This document shows, piece after piece, positions 9,352 through 17,139 of a stretch of DNA of 36,147 nucleotides. The DNA is taken from IMG/VR virus record IMGVR_UViG_3300034198_003000, positions 1 to 36,147 of that record; one strand, written 5' to 3'. The DNA is from a virus. Position 1 is the first letter of the stretch; each line of letters begins with the position of its first letter. The notes under the pieces were generated by a model that searched no databases, had not been told where the DNA came from, and saw nothing but the letters and a program-made list of their open reading frames with translations. The position numbers and the translations under genes were made by a program.

Positions 9352-9776
9352 TATTTAATCCTTGCGTAAAGATGGCAATCGCGGCCGTCTGGCATAAATG
9401 CGCGCATTGTTCCCTCGCGCTGAAATCCCAGCATTTCTGCCCAACGATCGCCCTGCTTAAAGCCAACATCAACCGGCGTCTCAATTCGGCGATACTCACA
9501 CAGGTCCAAAAACCGCATAATTGCTTTGGTCAATGGCACAAAATGTCGCCTGGCTTTTTTGCCAATCAAACCCCACGCCACAGCTCTATTCTCCCACTGT
9601 GGCGTGATTCCTAGTGATGCAATTATCTCACCGTCTACCACAGCAGAAAATGCCGGGCCGTTTTTTTCTAGCCAATCGCCGTAATACGGTTCAGCAAACA
9701 ACGGTTGAAAATGCGCTTGCTTTTCCTGCAAAGACAGCAATTCCAAATGCCAGCCCTCAAATGGAACAACAATCAT
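9351..9776 (-). CDS. GNAT-like internal virion protein, T7 gp13-like (141 aa)
   Basis: Short GNAT-fold protein. The middle holds GLIGKKARRHFVPLTKAIMRF, where the acetyl-CoA-binding loop is expected, and the C-terminal third has the aromatic-rich GFQREGTMRAFMPDGRDCHLYARI typical of acetyltransferase ends. Phage proteins of this kind sit directly after the gp12-like tail nozzle gene and before the gp14-like gene, as here, and T7 gp13 occupies the same place. Whether it acetylates anything or is purely structural cannot be read from the sequence. The start overlaps the upstream stop by four bases (ATGA), so translation is probably coupled. Confidence 0.75.
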   Translation of the reverse strand: MIVVPFEGWHLELLSLQEKQAHFQPLFAEPYYGDWLEKNGPAFSAVVDGEIIASLGITPQWENRAVAWGLIGKKARRHFVPLTKAIMRFLDLCEYRRIETPVDVGFKQGDRWAEMLGFQREGTMRAFMPDGRDCHLYARIK

Positions 9777-12070
9777 CTGTCGAATGTATGCAGCTGCGGC
9801 ATGATGGCCACCACCGTCATCGGCAGCGGTTGCGGTTGCCGGACCATGACATACCCTTCAGTATCGTAGCCACTTGGCCATTCAATCATTTTGTCACCGC
9901 TAAACAGCGGCGGCGCTTGGTTCATCAAATTTTCAGGCGTTCGGAATTCCACCGTATCTAGCGCCGAAGCATCAGGACCAGCCTGCGCGCCCAGCGTATT
10001 AAGAAAACGAATTACGCACTTATTGATGCGCTTAGTTTTACCCTGGGCCGTACCGTCGGCAGCTCCGGCCTCCATCCTATTGGTCTGCAATGTAGCCACG
10101 CAGGCCAAGCCAACCTGGACTTTGCTGGCCGAGTTTTGCAACGTAATGGATCCGCTTGTTACTACCCGGTCAGGATGAGCCGCGCCGTCTGTCAGCACCT
10201 GGACGGTTTGCCCTTCCAGATAACCCAGGCCGGAAATAGTAGTCGTTGGAGCGCCTGAGTAAGTAGCGCCACAATCAACGTAAAAGCAATCGGCCTGTGT
10301 ATCCTGCTCTTCATCATAGGGCCGATTTAGATACTCGACATAGCGCTTAGTAACGCCGTTGATGGTGCGCTTCACGATCATCCAGAGATCGTCCTGGGTG
10401 CCGTCTGGCGCAGGAATACAGACAACCGATTCGACCTGGGCAATGCCCGTCGAAAAACTGCCGCCAATTTTGTGACGGTGCCAGCCAATTACGTCCTGCT
10501 CTTTGTTAAACGTAAAGCCCAACAGCTGACCGTCGGCACGCACCGCCCACAAAGCTACATAAGGTTCACGATGCCAGGCTGTTTGCGCAATGCCGTCACC
10601 AGTAATGTGGTTAGACAGCACGGTCAGATCTGTAGTCACAAAGCCGTTTTGTTGCAGGTTATAGGCCGCTTCTTTTAGCTTTTTGCCAGAACGTTGCACA
10701 AACAGAATAGAGTAACCCACGCGCGCTGGCGCAATAGCTCGGCTACCGTCGGATGTTTGCTGTTCAATCTTAATATTGCCAGGGGCAAATGCTTCGCTGG
10801 TCGAGTTTTCCATACAAGCGAATTCGCCGCCAGTTGTACCAATCACCAGCGCATTCGACGGCGCAAGCCAGGAAACCTGGTTCACCTGGTCAGATGAAAT
10901 CGTTGCTTTGATGGCCATGTCGGCCGTGACCAGACCGCTATCGTCCTTGGCCGCAAAGTTTTCAAAATCACCGGCCACCGAGAAAAACAGCTGCTGACCC
11001 TTGGCCAGCGCCAGGCGCTCACGGAAAAATGTTACTTTGCTAGGATAACCCTCAACAGCCGAGAATGCCGACAAAGCCCAGCGGAATGTCGCCTTGGTAG
11101 ATCCGACGACGCCACCTGGTAGCGGATTGTTGCCTTGGACCGTGGCCGTCACGACAGTCGAGCTAGTAAAACCCGTGATTTTGACGTAGCCAAAACCATT
11201 GTCGACAAAAAGCCAATCTAAACCGTTGCGATCGACTACAGTACCAGTAATCGCGCCGCCGTCGCCGTCAGCTTCGGTGCCATAGGTATGCACCGGTTTG
11301 TCGCCACCGGTGCGCCAAACTTTGCCAGAAGCCGGCGTGCCATTGGTAGTGCAAGAATAAGTCTTTCCTTCAGATCTGCGCAGCACGCCAAACGGATTAG
11401 TTGTAAATTCCTGGCCGGCATACCAGGGCTTGACGTTGGATAGATCCGACGGTTCCAGGTAGACGTAGCTGCCGACCATTGCCGCGGTAAACGTCGCAGA
11501 GCTGGCCGTCAGCGTGATCGAGCCTGTAGTTCCCGATGCGTAAATTGTGTTTGTGCGAACGGTGTTTTGATCTTTGAACGGGCCGTTAGCCAAATCAATC
11601 GGCGCAATGGTCCAGTTTGTATTGCCCAGGCGCGACAGTTTTTGGAACGGATAGCTTGGATGCGCCAGGTAAATAACGTCACCTGACTGCACCATATCAA
11701 TAGCAAAGTCGCCATCAGAATCAGTAAGATCAGCCAGGAGATACGGCGAGGCTATCTCATACGGCGTGCCGCCAGATAGCAGCTGACCGCGGTTGAAATA
11801 AAACCGAATGTATTGATTGCCAAACTCCAGGACAAACGATTGCGTGCTGGAAAACTCAAACCGAGCTAGCCAGGTTCGATGTGCGCTATTTTTGATTTCT
11901 GCAACGTAGCGCGTGCCGCCACGACGAACGGCCGGACCTTGTACCGACGGAATAAAGTTTTCTAATATCCGGCAGCCATTGCTGTATTTTGAAATGTCGA
12001 CGCGGCCGTCGACCAAAGGCGACAATTCGCCCGCATTAAAACTTGTCCGAATCGGTGAGGCTTTTGGCAT
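9773..12070 (-). CDS. Tail tubular / nozzle protein, T7 gp12-like (765 aa)
   Basis: Large beta-rich tail protein. The N-terminus has the conserved opening of phage nozzle proteins: SFNAGELSPLVDGRVDISKY, then NFIPSVQGPAVRRGGTRY within the first 55 residues. Later segments such as GEFACMENSTSEAF and RPYDEEQDT are typical of the same family. In podoviruses this protein forms the tube end through which DNA exits. It lies downstream of the gp11-like gene, with a 192-residue gene between them, and immediately before the ejection proteins. The start codon overlaps the upstream stop. Length is close to T7 gp12 (about 794 residues). Confidence 0.9.
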   Translation of the reverse strand: MPKASPIRTSFNAGELSPLVDGRVDISKYSNGCRILENFIPSVQGPAVRRGGTRYVAEIKNSAHRTWLARFEFSSTQSFVLEFGNQYIRFYFNRGQLLSGGTPYEIASPYLLADLTDSDGDFAIDMVQSGDVIYLAHPSYPFQKLSRLGNTNWTIAPIDLANGPFKDQNTVRTNTIYASGTTGSITLTASSATFTAAMVGSYVYLEPSDLSNVKPWYAGQEFTTNPFGVLRRSEGKTYSCTTNGTPASGKVWRTGGDKPVHTYGTEADGDGGAITGTVVDRNGLDWLFVDNGFGYVKITGFTSSTVVTATVQGNNPLPGGVVGSTKATFRWALSAFSAVEGYPSKVTFFRERLALAKGQQLFFSVAGDFENFAAKDDSGLVTADMAIKATISSDQVNQVSWLAPSNALVIGTTGGEFACMENSTSEAFAPGNIKIEQQTSDGSRAIAPARVGYSILFVQRSGKKLKEAAYNLQQNGFVTTDLTVLSNHITGDGIAQTAWHREPYVALWAVRADGQLLGFTFNKEQDVIGWHRHKIGGSFSTGIAQVESVVCIPAPDGTQDDLWMIVKRTINGVTKRYVEYLNRPYDEEQDTQADCFYVDCGATYSGAPTTTISGLGYLEGQTVQVLTDGAAHPDRVVTSGSITLQNSASKVQVGLACVATLQTNRMEAGAADGTAQGKTKRINKCVIRFLNTLGAQAGPDASALDTVEFRTPENLMNQAPPLFSGDKMIEWPSGYDTEGYVMVRQPQPLPMTVVAIMPQLHTFDR

Positions 12071-12648
12071 TATTCATACAACCAAAGGTTTACTTGAGCA
12101 ATTTGCGCGGAACCTGATACGTTCTTAACGCGCACCAAATAAACTTTACTAAACTGCGTCACAAACTCGCCAGTAAAACCACCGCCACCGCCGCCAGCTT
12201 TATGGCCTGTTCCTGCTGGTGCAAACGCAGATTCGAGCAATGTGCCGGCCGATGTAATGGTCGGCGTATGCACAACGGTCGCCGAGCTTGTCCTGGCCGA
12301 TCGTCGATTGCGATTGACCGGTGTGATTGCGGTGCCGCCAGTAATAACGGCATCTTCATAAAAATAAACTTCAGCATCACCGCCAACCTGGACATCCAGA
12401 ATAGTATGCGGTCCAATAGTTGAGCTAGTGGTAAATGCTATATCGGCAAATGCGTTGTTTGCAATTTTGCTGCCATTATCCCAAAGCCTGCCGGCGGTAA
12501 ACATGCGCCCTTCATGCGTGCGCAGCTGCGCCAGGTCAATGACCGGCAAAGGGTAATTAGAGCTAGTTTCGCTTAAAACATTGGCGCTATCGAATGTGGC
12601 CAGCCTGACCGCAGGCACCGACGAATTTGAATGAGGTAGTAGCGACAT
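12070..12648 (-). CDS. Unknown virion-associated protein between gp11-like and gp12-like genes (192 aa)
   Basis: I do not recognise this protein. It is Ser/Thr/Gly-rich with alternating beta-type hydrophobic patterns. A run of six glycines follows a KAG at about residues 150-157, and the end has KVYLVRVKNVSGSAQIAQVNLW. The composition suggests an extended beta structural protein. Its place between the two tail-tube genes suggests a neck or tail component. It ends in a four-base overlap with the gp12-like start and begins two bases after the preceding stop, so it belongs to the same translational unit. No signal peptide or membrane segment is visible. Confidence 0.75.
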   Translation of the reverse strand: MSLLPHSNSSVPAVRLATFDSANVLSETSSNYPLPVIDLAQLRTHEGRMFTAGRLWDNGSKIANNAFADIAFTTSSTIGPHTILDVQVGGDAEVYFYEDAVITGGTAITPVNRNRRSARTSSATVVHTPTITSAGTLLESAFAPAGTGHKAGGGGGGFTGEFVTQFSKVYLVRVKNVSGSAQIAQVNLWLYE

Positions 12649-12649
12649 A

Positions 12650-13249
12650 TTACAGCCTCGATATGATCCATTGGTTGTCTGGTGGCATTACGCTTGGCTT
12701 TTCAATTGCGCCAATACGAACGGCCTGCTGAATTGCGCGTCGGTAATCATTCATAGCAGCCTGCTTTTTGCTATCAGATTGCGTCAATTCCTCACAAATT
12801 TCCATCGCAATGCGAGAAGCCAGCGCCTCGCGGAAATTGCTATCCCAGCTGTTGGGTTCTGTTACTTGGGCAATGTAACGCAGCTTTAGTGGCGCAGCGA
12901 TATTTGTCAGGATAACGTTGCCTTCAACGGTCCATTCCAGATATTCGGAATCAATGTAATTGTCCATGATTGCCGACGGATAACGATCGTCGACCATATC
13001 AATGCGCAAAAAATCAGGCGGCAAACCGTATTGCTTTTCGTAGCCAAAAACCGGCGTCGCAGACAAAGCGGCCAGCTCGACGCGCTTCATTGCAAACTGC
13101 CACCGATGCGCACGCAGCTCGTCGTCACGCAGATCATCAAAGCAAGACACAACAGCGCGTGCCTGCTTGTTATCGTCGCCGAGAGAAATAATGCGTGCCG
13201 CGCCGAGCTTAGTCAGCGCTCGATTGGCTACCTGAATGACTGAGGCCAT
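12650..13249 (-). CDS. Tail tubular / head-tail adaptor protein, T7 gp11-like (199 aa)
   Basis: The N-terminus MASVIQVANRALTKLGA is the usual opening of the gp11-like head-tail adaptor family. It is followed by a helical segment with DELRAHRWQFAMKRVEL and a central beta region (GYEKQYGLPPDFLRID), a pattern common to podovirus gatekeeper proteins. The C-terminal half is helical, with repeated acidic and basic residues. Such proteins form the ring that joins the portal to the tail nozzle. The gene lies after the capsid genes and before the gp12-like gene, as expected. It has a G-rich ribosome site (AGGGGG) five bases before ATG. Confidence 0.85.
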   Translation of the reverse strand: MASVIQVANRALTKLGAARIISLGDDNKQARAVVSCFDDLRDDELRAHRWQFAMKRVELAALSATPVFGYEKQYGLPPDFLRIDMVDDRYPSAIMDNYIDSEYLEWTVEGNVILTNIAAPLKLRYIAQVTEPNSWDSNFREALASRIAMEICEELTQSDSKKQAAMNDYRRAIQQAVRIGAIEKPSVMPPDNQWIISRL

Positions 13250-13261
13250 GTTGACCCCCTA

Positions 13262-13576
13262 TTAACCAAGACCAATCAAATACGAAAAGATTGCAGATGG
13301 CGTGCCGCCAGTTAGCGCAAGGCGAACATCACCGGCCGGCAAATCAATCATTGTATCGACGTAAGGCAGCGTGGCCGACGCAACCAACGTATCGATAGCG
13401 TACACATTAGACCAGGTGCCGTTCGGCGTTTTAATCTGCAAAGACGCAGTAGTGCCGCCGGCGGTGCCTTCCACCATAAATATATACTGGCCGCCTTTGA
13501 TGGCAACCGCAGAGCCAGTTGCACTAACGTTCGACGCTAGCGTGTAGGCGGTATCATCTGCGCGACGAATGGGCAT
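13262..13576 (-). CDS. Small putative virion protein (104 aa)
   Basis: Unrecognised 104-residue protein with a beta-rich, Gly/Ala/Thr/Ser composition and few charges. It contains VAIKGGQYIFMVEGTAGG and the short segment KTPNGTWSNVY. Such small beta proteins in capsid-proximal clusters are often decoration or neck proteins, but there is no diagnostic motif here. A clear ribosome site (AAGGAG) sits seven bases before ATG. It lies downstream of the terminator that follows the capsid genes and upstream of the gp11-like gene. Confidence 0.75.
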   Translation of the reverse strand: MPIRRADDTAYTLASNVSATGSAVAIKGGQYIFMVEGTAGGTTASLQIKTPNGTWSNVYAIDTLVASATLPYVDTMIDLPAGDVRLALTGGTPSAIFSYLIGLG

Positions 13577-13586
13577 GATTTACTCC

Positions 13587-13775
13587 TTACGCCGGTGGAT
13601 AGTTTTGACGCAGAATAAAGTTTTTCAGATTGTCAATTGCAACCAGCAAGCTAGTGCGATCAGTAACCGCGGTGTCGTTGACCACGATTTCTACTTCTTT
13701 GCTTGTCGTTCCCGAGGTGCTGACAGCTGCTTCGTATTCGTTGTCGCCCTCATTGATACCGTAATAGATCGTCAT
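13587..13775 (-). CDS. Small conserved-looking phage protein (62 aa)
   Basis: Short acidic protein starting MTIYYGINEGDNEYE. Its second half forms a probable helix (SLLVAIDNLKNFILRQ) before a PPA end. GGAG precedes the ATG by seven bases. It is the first gene after the intrinsic terminator at 13793-13819, so it is expressed by read-through or from an unseen promoter. No function can be assigned. Proteins of this look occur next to capsid genes in podoviruses, which is my recollection and not a search result. Confidence 0.7.
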   Translation of the reverse strand: MTIYYGINEGDNEYEAAVSTSGTTSKEVEIVVNDTAVTDRTSLLVAIDNLKNFILRQNYPPA

Positions 13776-13792
13776 ATCAATTCTCCGATGTG

Positions 13793-13819
13793 AAAAAGGG
13801 GCCAGGTTTCCCCAGCCCC
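13793..13819 (-). terminator. Intrinsic terminator after the capsid/decoration genes
   Basis: On the minus strand a 22-base hairpin has a 9-bp stem (with two wobble pairs) and a GAAA tetraloop, followed directly by five T residues. It lies 10 bases past the stop of the 149-residue gene. This is the best terminator in the structural region, and it would lower expression of tail genes relative to capsid. Confidence 0.8.
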
Positions 13820-13829
13820 CGGAAGCCGA

Positions 13830-14279
13830 TTAGTTCGGCATCGAGTAGTACAGATCGACGACCAGCGTGCCAGACGACGGAAGGTTTGCGGCTGCAATAG
13901 TTGCAATCACATTCTCTTCAGCTGCCAAAGGCGACGCTGCACCCACCGTTGCCGCGGTGCCGAACAAAGTCGGGGTGTCGGCGCTGGTGAAGGTAGCAGC
14001 TGCACGGTATTTGCCGGCGGTGCCAGAAATACCGACTGCCACGGTTGAAGATCCCAAAGTTGCCGAAGTAGTCAGCACACCATAAGCGAACGTCGCGCCT
14101 GTTGGCAGGGTGCCAAGCAGGATTGTGTCGCTGGTAGTTTGACTAGCCAGGGTAACAGTTGCACGCAAGCGCTTGACGCGCGCGCCATAAACCGAAGCAA
14201 AAGGACGATAACCCGATGCTGCTGCGGTTGTGGTGCCGGTCGTAGTGCCAGCCAATTCATTAGAAAGATACTGAGGCAT
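13830..14279 (-). CDS. Probable capsid decoration / head-associated protein (149 aa)
   Basis: Thr/Ala/Gly/Ser-rich, beta-type protein with almost no charged residues over long stretches. The N-terminus, MPQYLSNELAGTTTG, is polar, and the body alternates hydrophobic and small residues (GTLPTGATFAYGVL, then VDLYYSMPN at the end). It follows the major capsid gene by 13 bases and has an AAGGAG ribosome site, and a strong terminator follows it. The abundant capsid protein and this product therefore share the transcript segment before the terminator, which suggests it is needed in high copy number, as a decoration protein would be. The assignment is by context. Confidence 0.65.
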   Translation of the reverse strand: MPQYLSNELAGTTTGTTTAAASGYRPFASVYGARVKRLRATVTLASQTTSDTILLGTLPTGATFAYGVLTTSATLGSSTVAVGISGTAGKYRAAATFTSADTPTLFGTAATVGAASPLAAEENVIATIAAANLPSSGTLVVDLYYSMPN

Positions 14280-14292
14280 GATCGGTTACTCC

Positions 14293-15249
14293 TTATGCGC
14301 AGTTGATAAGAACACACTTGCGCTCTTCCATGCGTGCGCCACCGAAAGTACCGGTCACATACACCTGGTAAGAATTGCGCTTGTCTGCACGACGGTCGAT
14401 CGAGGTGGTAATGTCGTTCCACACGCCAAGAGCCATGCCCGATTTGGCAAACACCGGCACCATGAAGCGCGAGCCAGTAGTGTAATTGCCATCGCTTGAG
14501 CCAGTAGCAATGCCGGTATTGATCGCAGCGTTGAAGCCGCTACCACCAGGGATTCGCTCCGAATTGATGAAGTTGAAACCCATGAACGACGTGATGCGAC
14601 CATCAACCAGGACAGGCTTGGTGTTGTAGTCGAGATTGATTGCTTGCGCCTCGTTCAACAGATCATCGTGCTGGCGCGAAGAAATCACGCAGTACAGAGG
14701 ATCGTTGTCGACATCGACTTCAGCAGCCATCAGGATACGCTTGGCGGCGCGCAGTTTGGCAATGTTCAGGCCAGTAGCAGCAGAAGCGCCAACGGTAGCA
14801 GCTACCGATTGCGAGTTGCTGTTAAAAGCGTACAAGGTGCCAGTAGCAGACGTGCCGTTTTCGCCGGTGTTGTTGGAACCAAAGAAACCAGCAATGATTT
14901 CATCGTCCATCGCGCGGCCCATCGCCCAGGCACCAGCCATTGCGTAAGAGCTGGTCGGATCGATCAGCATACGCAGCTTGTCCTGGTTATCGATCAGGTC
15001 AGCCCAATCATAGTCGTTTGGATAGATCCAACGCTTGTCCTGGGGTGTCGAGATCAGCGGAGTGTCAGAGTGACGCGACTGATTGCGAACCGGCGAGACG
15101 GAACCGAATTGTTCGGCCATCGACGCAGCTTTACCCTGGAACGACATGGGTTGGACCGCATCACGCAGACGCGAACCCTGCTGCTGGAGCAGCATTTGTA
15201 CATTCGTCGCGTACTGCTGGACGAACGCGGTAGATACATTGAAAGACAT
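14293..15249 (-). CDS. Major capsid protein (318 aa)
   Basis: The protein has the profile of a podovirus major capsid protein. It begins with helical MSFNVSTAFVQQYATNVQMLLQQQ, then has KRWIYPNDYDWADLIDNQDKLRM at about residues 72-95. A helix with AMDDEIIAGFFG follows, and the C-terminal part has NSERIPGGSGF and ends VYVTGTFGGARMEERKCV. Its place directly after the scaffold and a small gene, and before the decoration-like gene and terminator, is decisive. The ribosome site is AAGGGGG, six bases from ATG. I take it to be an HK97-fold protein from family knowledge; no cleavage site is evident. Confidence 0.9.
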   Translation of the reverse strand: MSFNVSTAFVQQYATNVQMLLQQQGSRLRDAVQPMSFQGKAASMAEQFGSVSPVRNQSRHSDTPLISTPQDKRWIYPNDYDWADLIDNQDKLRMLIDPTSSYAMAGAWAMGRAMDDEIIAGFFGSNNTGENGTSATGTLYAFNSNSQSVAATVGASAATGLNIAKLRAAKRILMAAEVDVDNDPLYCVISSRQHDDLLNEAQAINLDYNTKPVLVDGRITSFMGFNFINSERIPGGSGFNAAINTGIATGSSDGNYTTGSRFMVPVFAKSGMALGVWNDITTSIDRRADKRNSYQVYVTGTFGGARMEERKCVLINCA

Positions 15250-15272
15250 AATAATCCCCCTTGAGGATGAGT

Positions 15273-15503
15273 TTAGATTGTTGCCGCAGAGCGGCGCTTT
15301 TCAAGGGGCTTGTCCGATCGGGAAACCGACGGGGCCGGTCTGCCTTCTTTCAGGCTGTCATCCGGCCGCGCAGCGGTTATCGGATCCGGCATTCCGTTGA
15401 CCCACGCCAAATAATCACGCGCTGCCGCAATGATTTCATGAGGCGACAGGCCAGGTCGGCTTGCCAGTTTGAGACATTCTAATCTAATTTCTGAATTGTG
15501 CAT
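15273..15503 (-). CDS. Small helical phage protein between scaffold and capsid (76 aa)
   Basis: Small basic protein. I prefer the ATG at 15503 because MHNSEIRLECLKLA resembles the usual start of small phage proteins in this position. The frame could also begin at 15539, where ATG overlaps the scaffold stop, and neither start has a good ribosome site. The N-terminal half is helical (EIRLECLKLASR, then PHEIIAAARDYLAW). The C-terminal half is polar and Pro/Arg/Ser-rich and probably disordered. Function is unknown. Expression with the scaffold and capsid suggests a role in assembly or DNA binding inside the head. Confidence 0.7.
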   Translation of the reverse strand: MHNSEIRLECLKLASRPGLSPHEIIAAARDYLAWVNGMPDPITAARPDDSLKEGRPAPSVSRSDKPLEKRRSAATI

Positions 15504-15535
15504 GGTTTTTTCGCAAGAATGTTGATCCAAGCGCA

Positions 15536-16429
15536 TCATTCTGGATACGCCAAATTCATCAACCGCTGCATTTCAGATCTCGCATCAGCGTCGCCGCTAA
15601 TGTATTTGGCGGTCCAGGTTTTGTCGGCACGCAATGCGTTGATACGCTGCTGCGCTGCCGACGGCGTCATGCCAAAAGTATTGCCAGAGCTGGACGTTAC
15701 AAAGTCGCTCTCGCCCTGGGCGCGGCCAATAGTGGCCATTAGCTTTAGCATTTCGCTAGTGCCAAGCGAGTTTTCCAGAGCTGACAGCTTCTCAGCATTC
15801 AAGCCATATTCCCGCGCAGCTCGGCGGCCATACTCGACGTTCTCGTCAAATGCAGCGCCCCATTCCTGCTTTAAGGATTGCATGTCAGCCTCTGCTTTGG
15901 CGGCCTGCTGCTGTTGCATTTCATTCATGCGGCCAGATCCTTGCTCGTTGTACCAGGCAGCCAAACCCTCGGCTTGCTTGGCGGTCAAGCCCAGCTCATG
16001 AAACTTGCCTGCGGCCAGCTTGGCAAATCCACCGTCGTCGCCTTCTGGTACTGATAGCTTGTAGTCGTCGGCCGATTTAGGACGGCCCAGCGCATCGTAG
16101 ACGCGATTCCAGCCTTCGGCATCATCTGCCCCCTTGGGCATTGGCATTTTTTCTGCGCCCAGGAGTTTTTCCAAATTCTTGTAGCCAACAGCCAGGTCAG
16201 CTGGATCCTTCCAACCCTTGTTCTGGACGTAGCCTTTTAGCTCGTTATCCTGGAAACCATCCCACCAATTGCCAGAGGCATTGGGTGCTGGGTTGTTGAC
16301 GCCGCCAAGATCCGCAGTCGCCGTAATCTGGTTGTTGGAAGTCGGCGAACCAGCGCCACCATTGCCGGCAGCAGCGTCGCCTGCCGGGTTGCCGGATAAC
16401 ATTCCCGACCCGTTTGTTCCATCAGACAT
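15536..16429 (-). CDS. Scaffolding protein (297 aa)
   Basis: An acidic, low-complexity N-terminus rich in Gly, Asn, Ser and Ala (residues 1-50) is followed by a conserved-looking segment NWWDGFQDNELKGYVQNKGW (about 52-71) and helical regions with many Gln, Glu and Ala (about 165-235). The C-terminus is basic and helical (SEMQRLMNLAYPE). This arrangement is typical of podovirus scaffolds, which fill the procapsid and leave before or during DNA packaging. It lies between the portal group and the capsid gene and has an AAGGGG ribosome site. A weak terminator-like hairpin stands just upstream of it. Confidence 0.85.
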   Translation of the reverse strand: MSDGTNGSGMLSGNPAGDAAAGNGGAGSPTSNNQITATADLGGVNNPAPNASGNWWDGFQDNELKGYVQNKGWKDPADLAVGYKNLEKLLGAEKMPMPKGADDAEGWNRVYDALGRPKSADDYKLSVPEGDDGGFAKLAAGKFHELGLTAKQAEGLAAWYNEQGSGRMNEMQQQQAAKAEADMQSLKQEWGAAFDENVEYGRRAAREYGLNAEKLSALENSLGTSEMLKLMATIGRAQGESDFVTSSSGNTFGMTPSAAQQRINALRADKTWTAKYISGDADARSEMQRLMNLAYPE

Positions 16430-16450
16430 GGTATTCCCCTTGTATAGTTG

Positions 16451-16472
16451 AAAAGCGCCGGTCTTTCCCGGC
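16451..16472 (-). terminator. Weak intrinsic terminator or attenuator before the scaffold gene
   Basis: On the minus strand GCCGG, a six-base loop and CCGGC are followed by GC and four T residues. A longer pairing is also possible, because GCGCCGG upstream at about 16497-16503 can pair with CCGGCGC at the same 3' arm. It lies in the 100-bp gap between the Bbp19-like gene and the scaffold. The short T-run suggests partial termination. Confidence 0.45.
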
Positions 16473-16528
16473 TGTCATTGATCTACTCGCTGCCTCCGGC
16501 GCTCATAACACCGGCATCTGCTTTTGAA

Positions 16529-16831
16529 TCAATCCTGATCTCGTTCGTGTAGCTCAAACACCTGCTTTTCGTTGACGTACAGGTGAGCCATAATCCGGTT
16601 CCAGACTTCGCGGCGGCCCTCGGCCATAGCCATTGCAAGCGGATCGATTGTTTTTGACACCGGCGACAGGACCATCGTTGACCCGGTGGCCCGGCAAAAC
16701 TTGCGCAAATCGTTCAGGACCAGCTGCCCTTCGGCAGTTAGCTCGCCCTGGTCGTCCATAAAGGTCCGGCGATACGCCAGCTTTTTGCGCAATACTTTCT
16801 CAACGATTTTGTTGAAGATGCCGTTCATCAT
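16529..16831 (-). CDS. Bbp19-like phage protein (100 aa)
   Basis: The sequence has the signature of the Bbp19-like family, named after a protein of Bordetella phage BPP-1: an N-terminal YRRTFMDDQGELTAEGQLVL, a central RKFCRATGST and a C-terminal DPLAMAMAEGRREVWNRI. Members lie among the head genes of podoviruses and their role is unknown. The start overlaps the DUF3310 gene stop by four bases. The family name is recalled from pattern and context, not from a search. Confidence 0.75.
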   Translation of the reverse strand: MMNGIFNKIVEKVLRKKLAYRRTFMDDQGELTAEGQLVLNDLRKFCRATGSTMVLSPVSKTIDPLAMAMAEGRREVWNRIMAHLYVNEKQVFELHERDQD

Positions 16832-17139
16832 TCAGCTTCACCTTTTTGGATCATCTCGCGGTAAATGCACAGAAAGTGTATTGCCTTGTCGATGTCCTCC
16901 AGGCGCTTGGCCTGGCCGCCCTTCTTGCGCACAATGTATTTGATTGCCGAATGCTGGCAGGCATTGAGTTTGTTGGCCATCGAGAACTCGATCGGCTGAA
17001 TCGCCAGGTCGACGTAATGATTGCCGCCAACCTGGGTTTCCAATGCGCCAGCTGCAAATCTGCTTTGTGGCCGTCGCGTCGCCTCGCGATTAAGCACTTC
17101 GTCAATAGTGCTGCCGAGCGGCAGATTGTCTGTTGTCAT
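16828..17139 (-). CDS. DUF3310 family protein (103 aa)
   Basis: Residues about 35-100 carry the DUF3310 signature: QVGGNHY, then IQPIEF, IKYIVRKKGGQAKRLEDIDKA and HFLCIYREMI. This domain is common in phage genomes, often annotated as nucleotide-kinase-like, and its biochemical role is not settled. It is unusual to find it between the portal and scaffold genes; it is more often among early metabolic genes. The start overlaps the portal stop (ATGA) without a clear ribosome site, so it is probably made by translational coupling. Confidence 0.85.
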   Translation of the reverse strand: MTTDNLPLGSTIDEVLNREATRRPQSRFAAGALETQVGGNHYVDLAIQPIEFSMANKLNACQHSAIKYIVRKKGGQAKRLEDIDKAIHFLCIYREMIQKGEAE

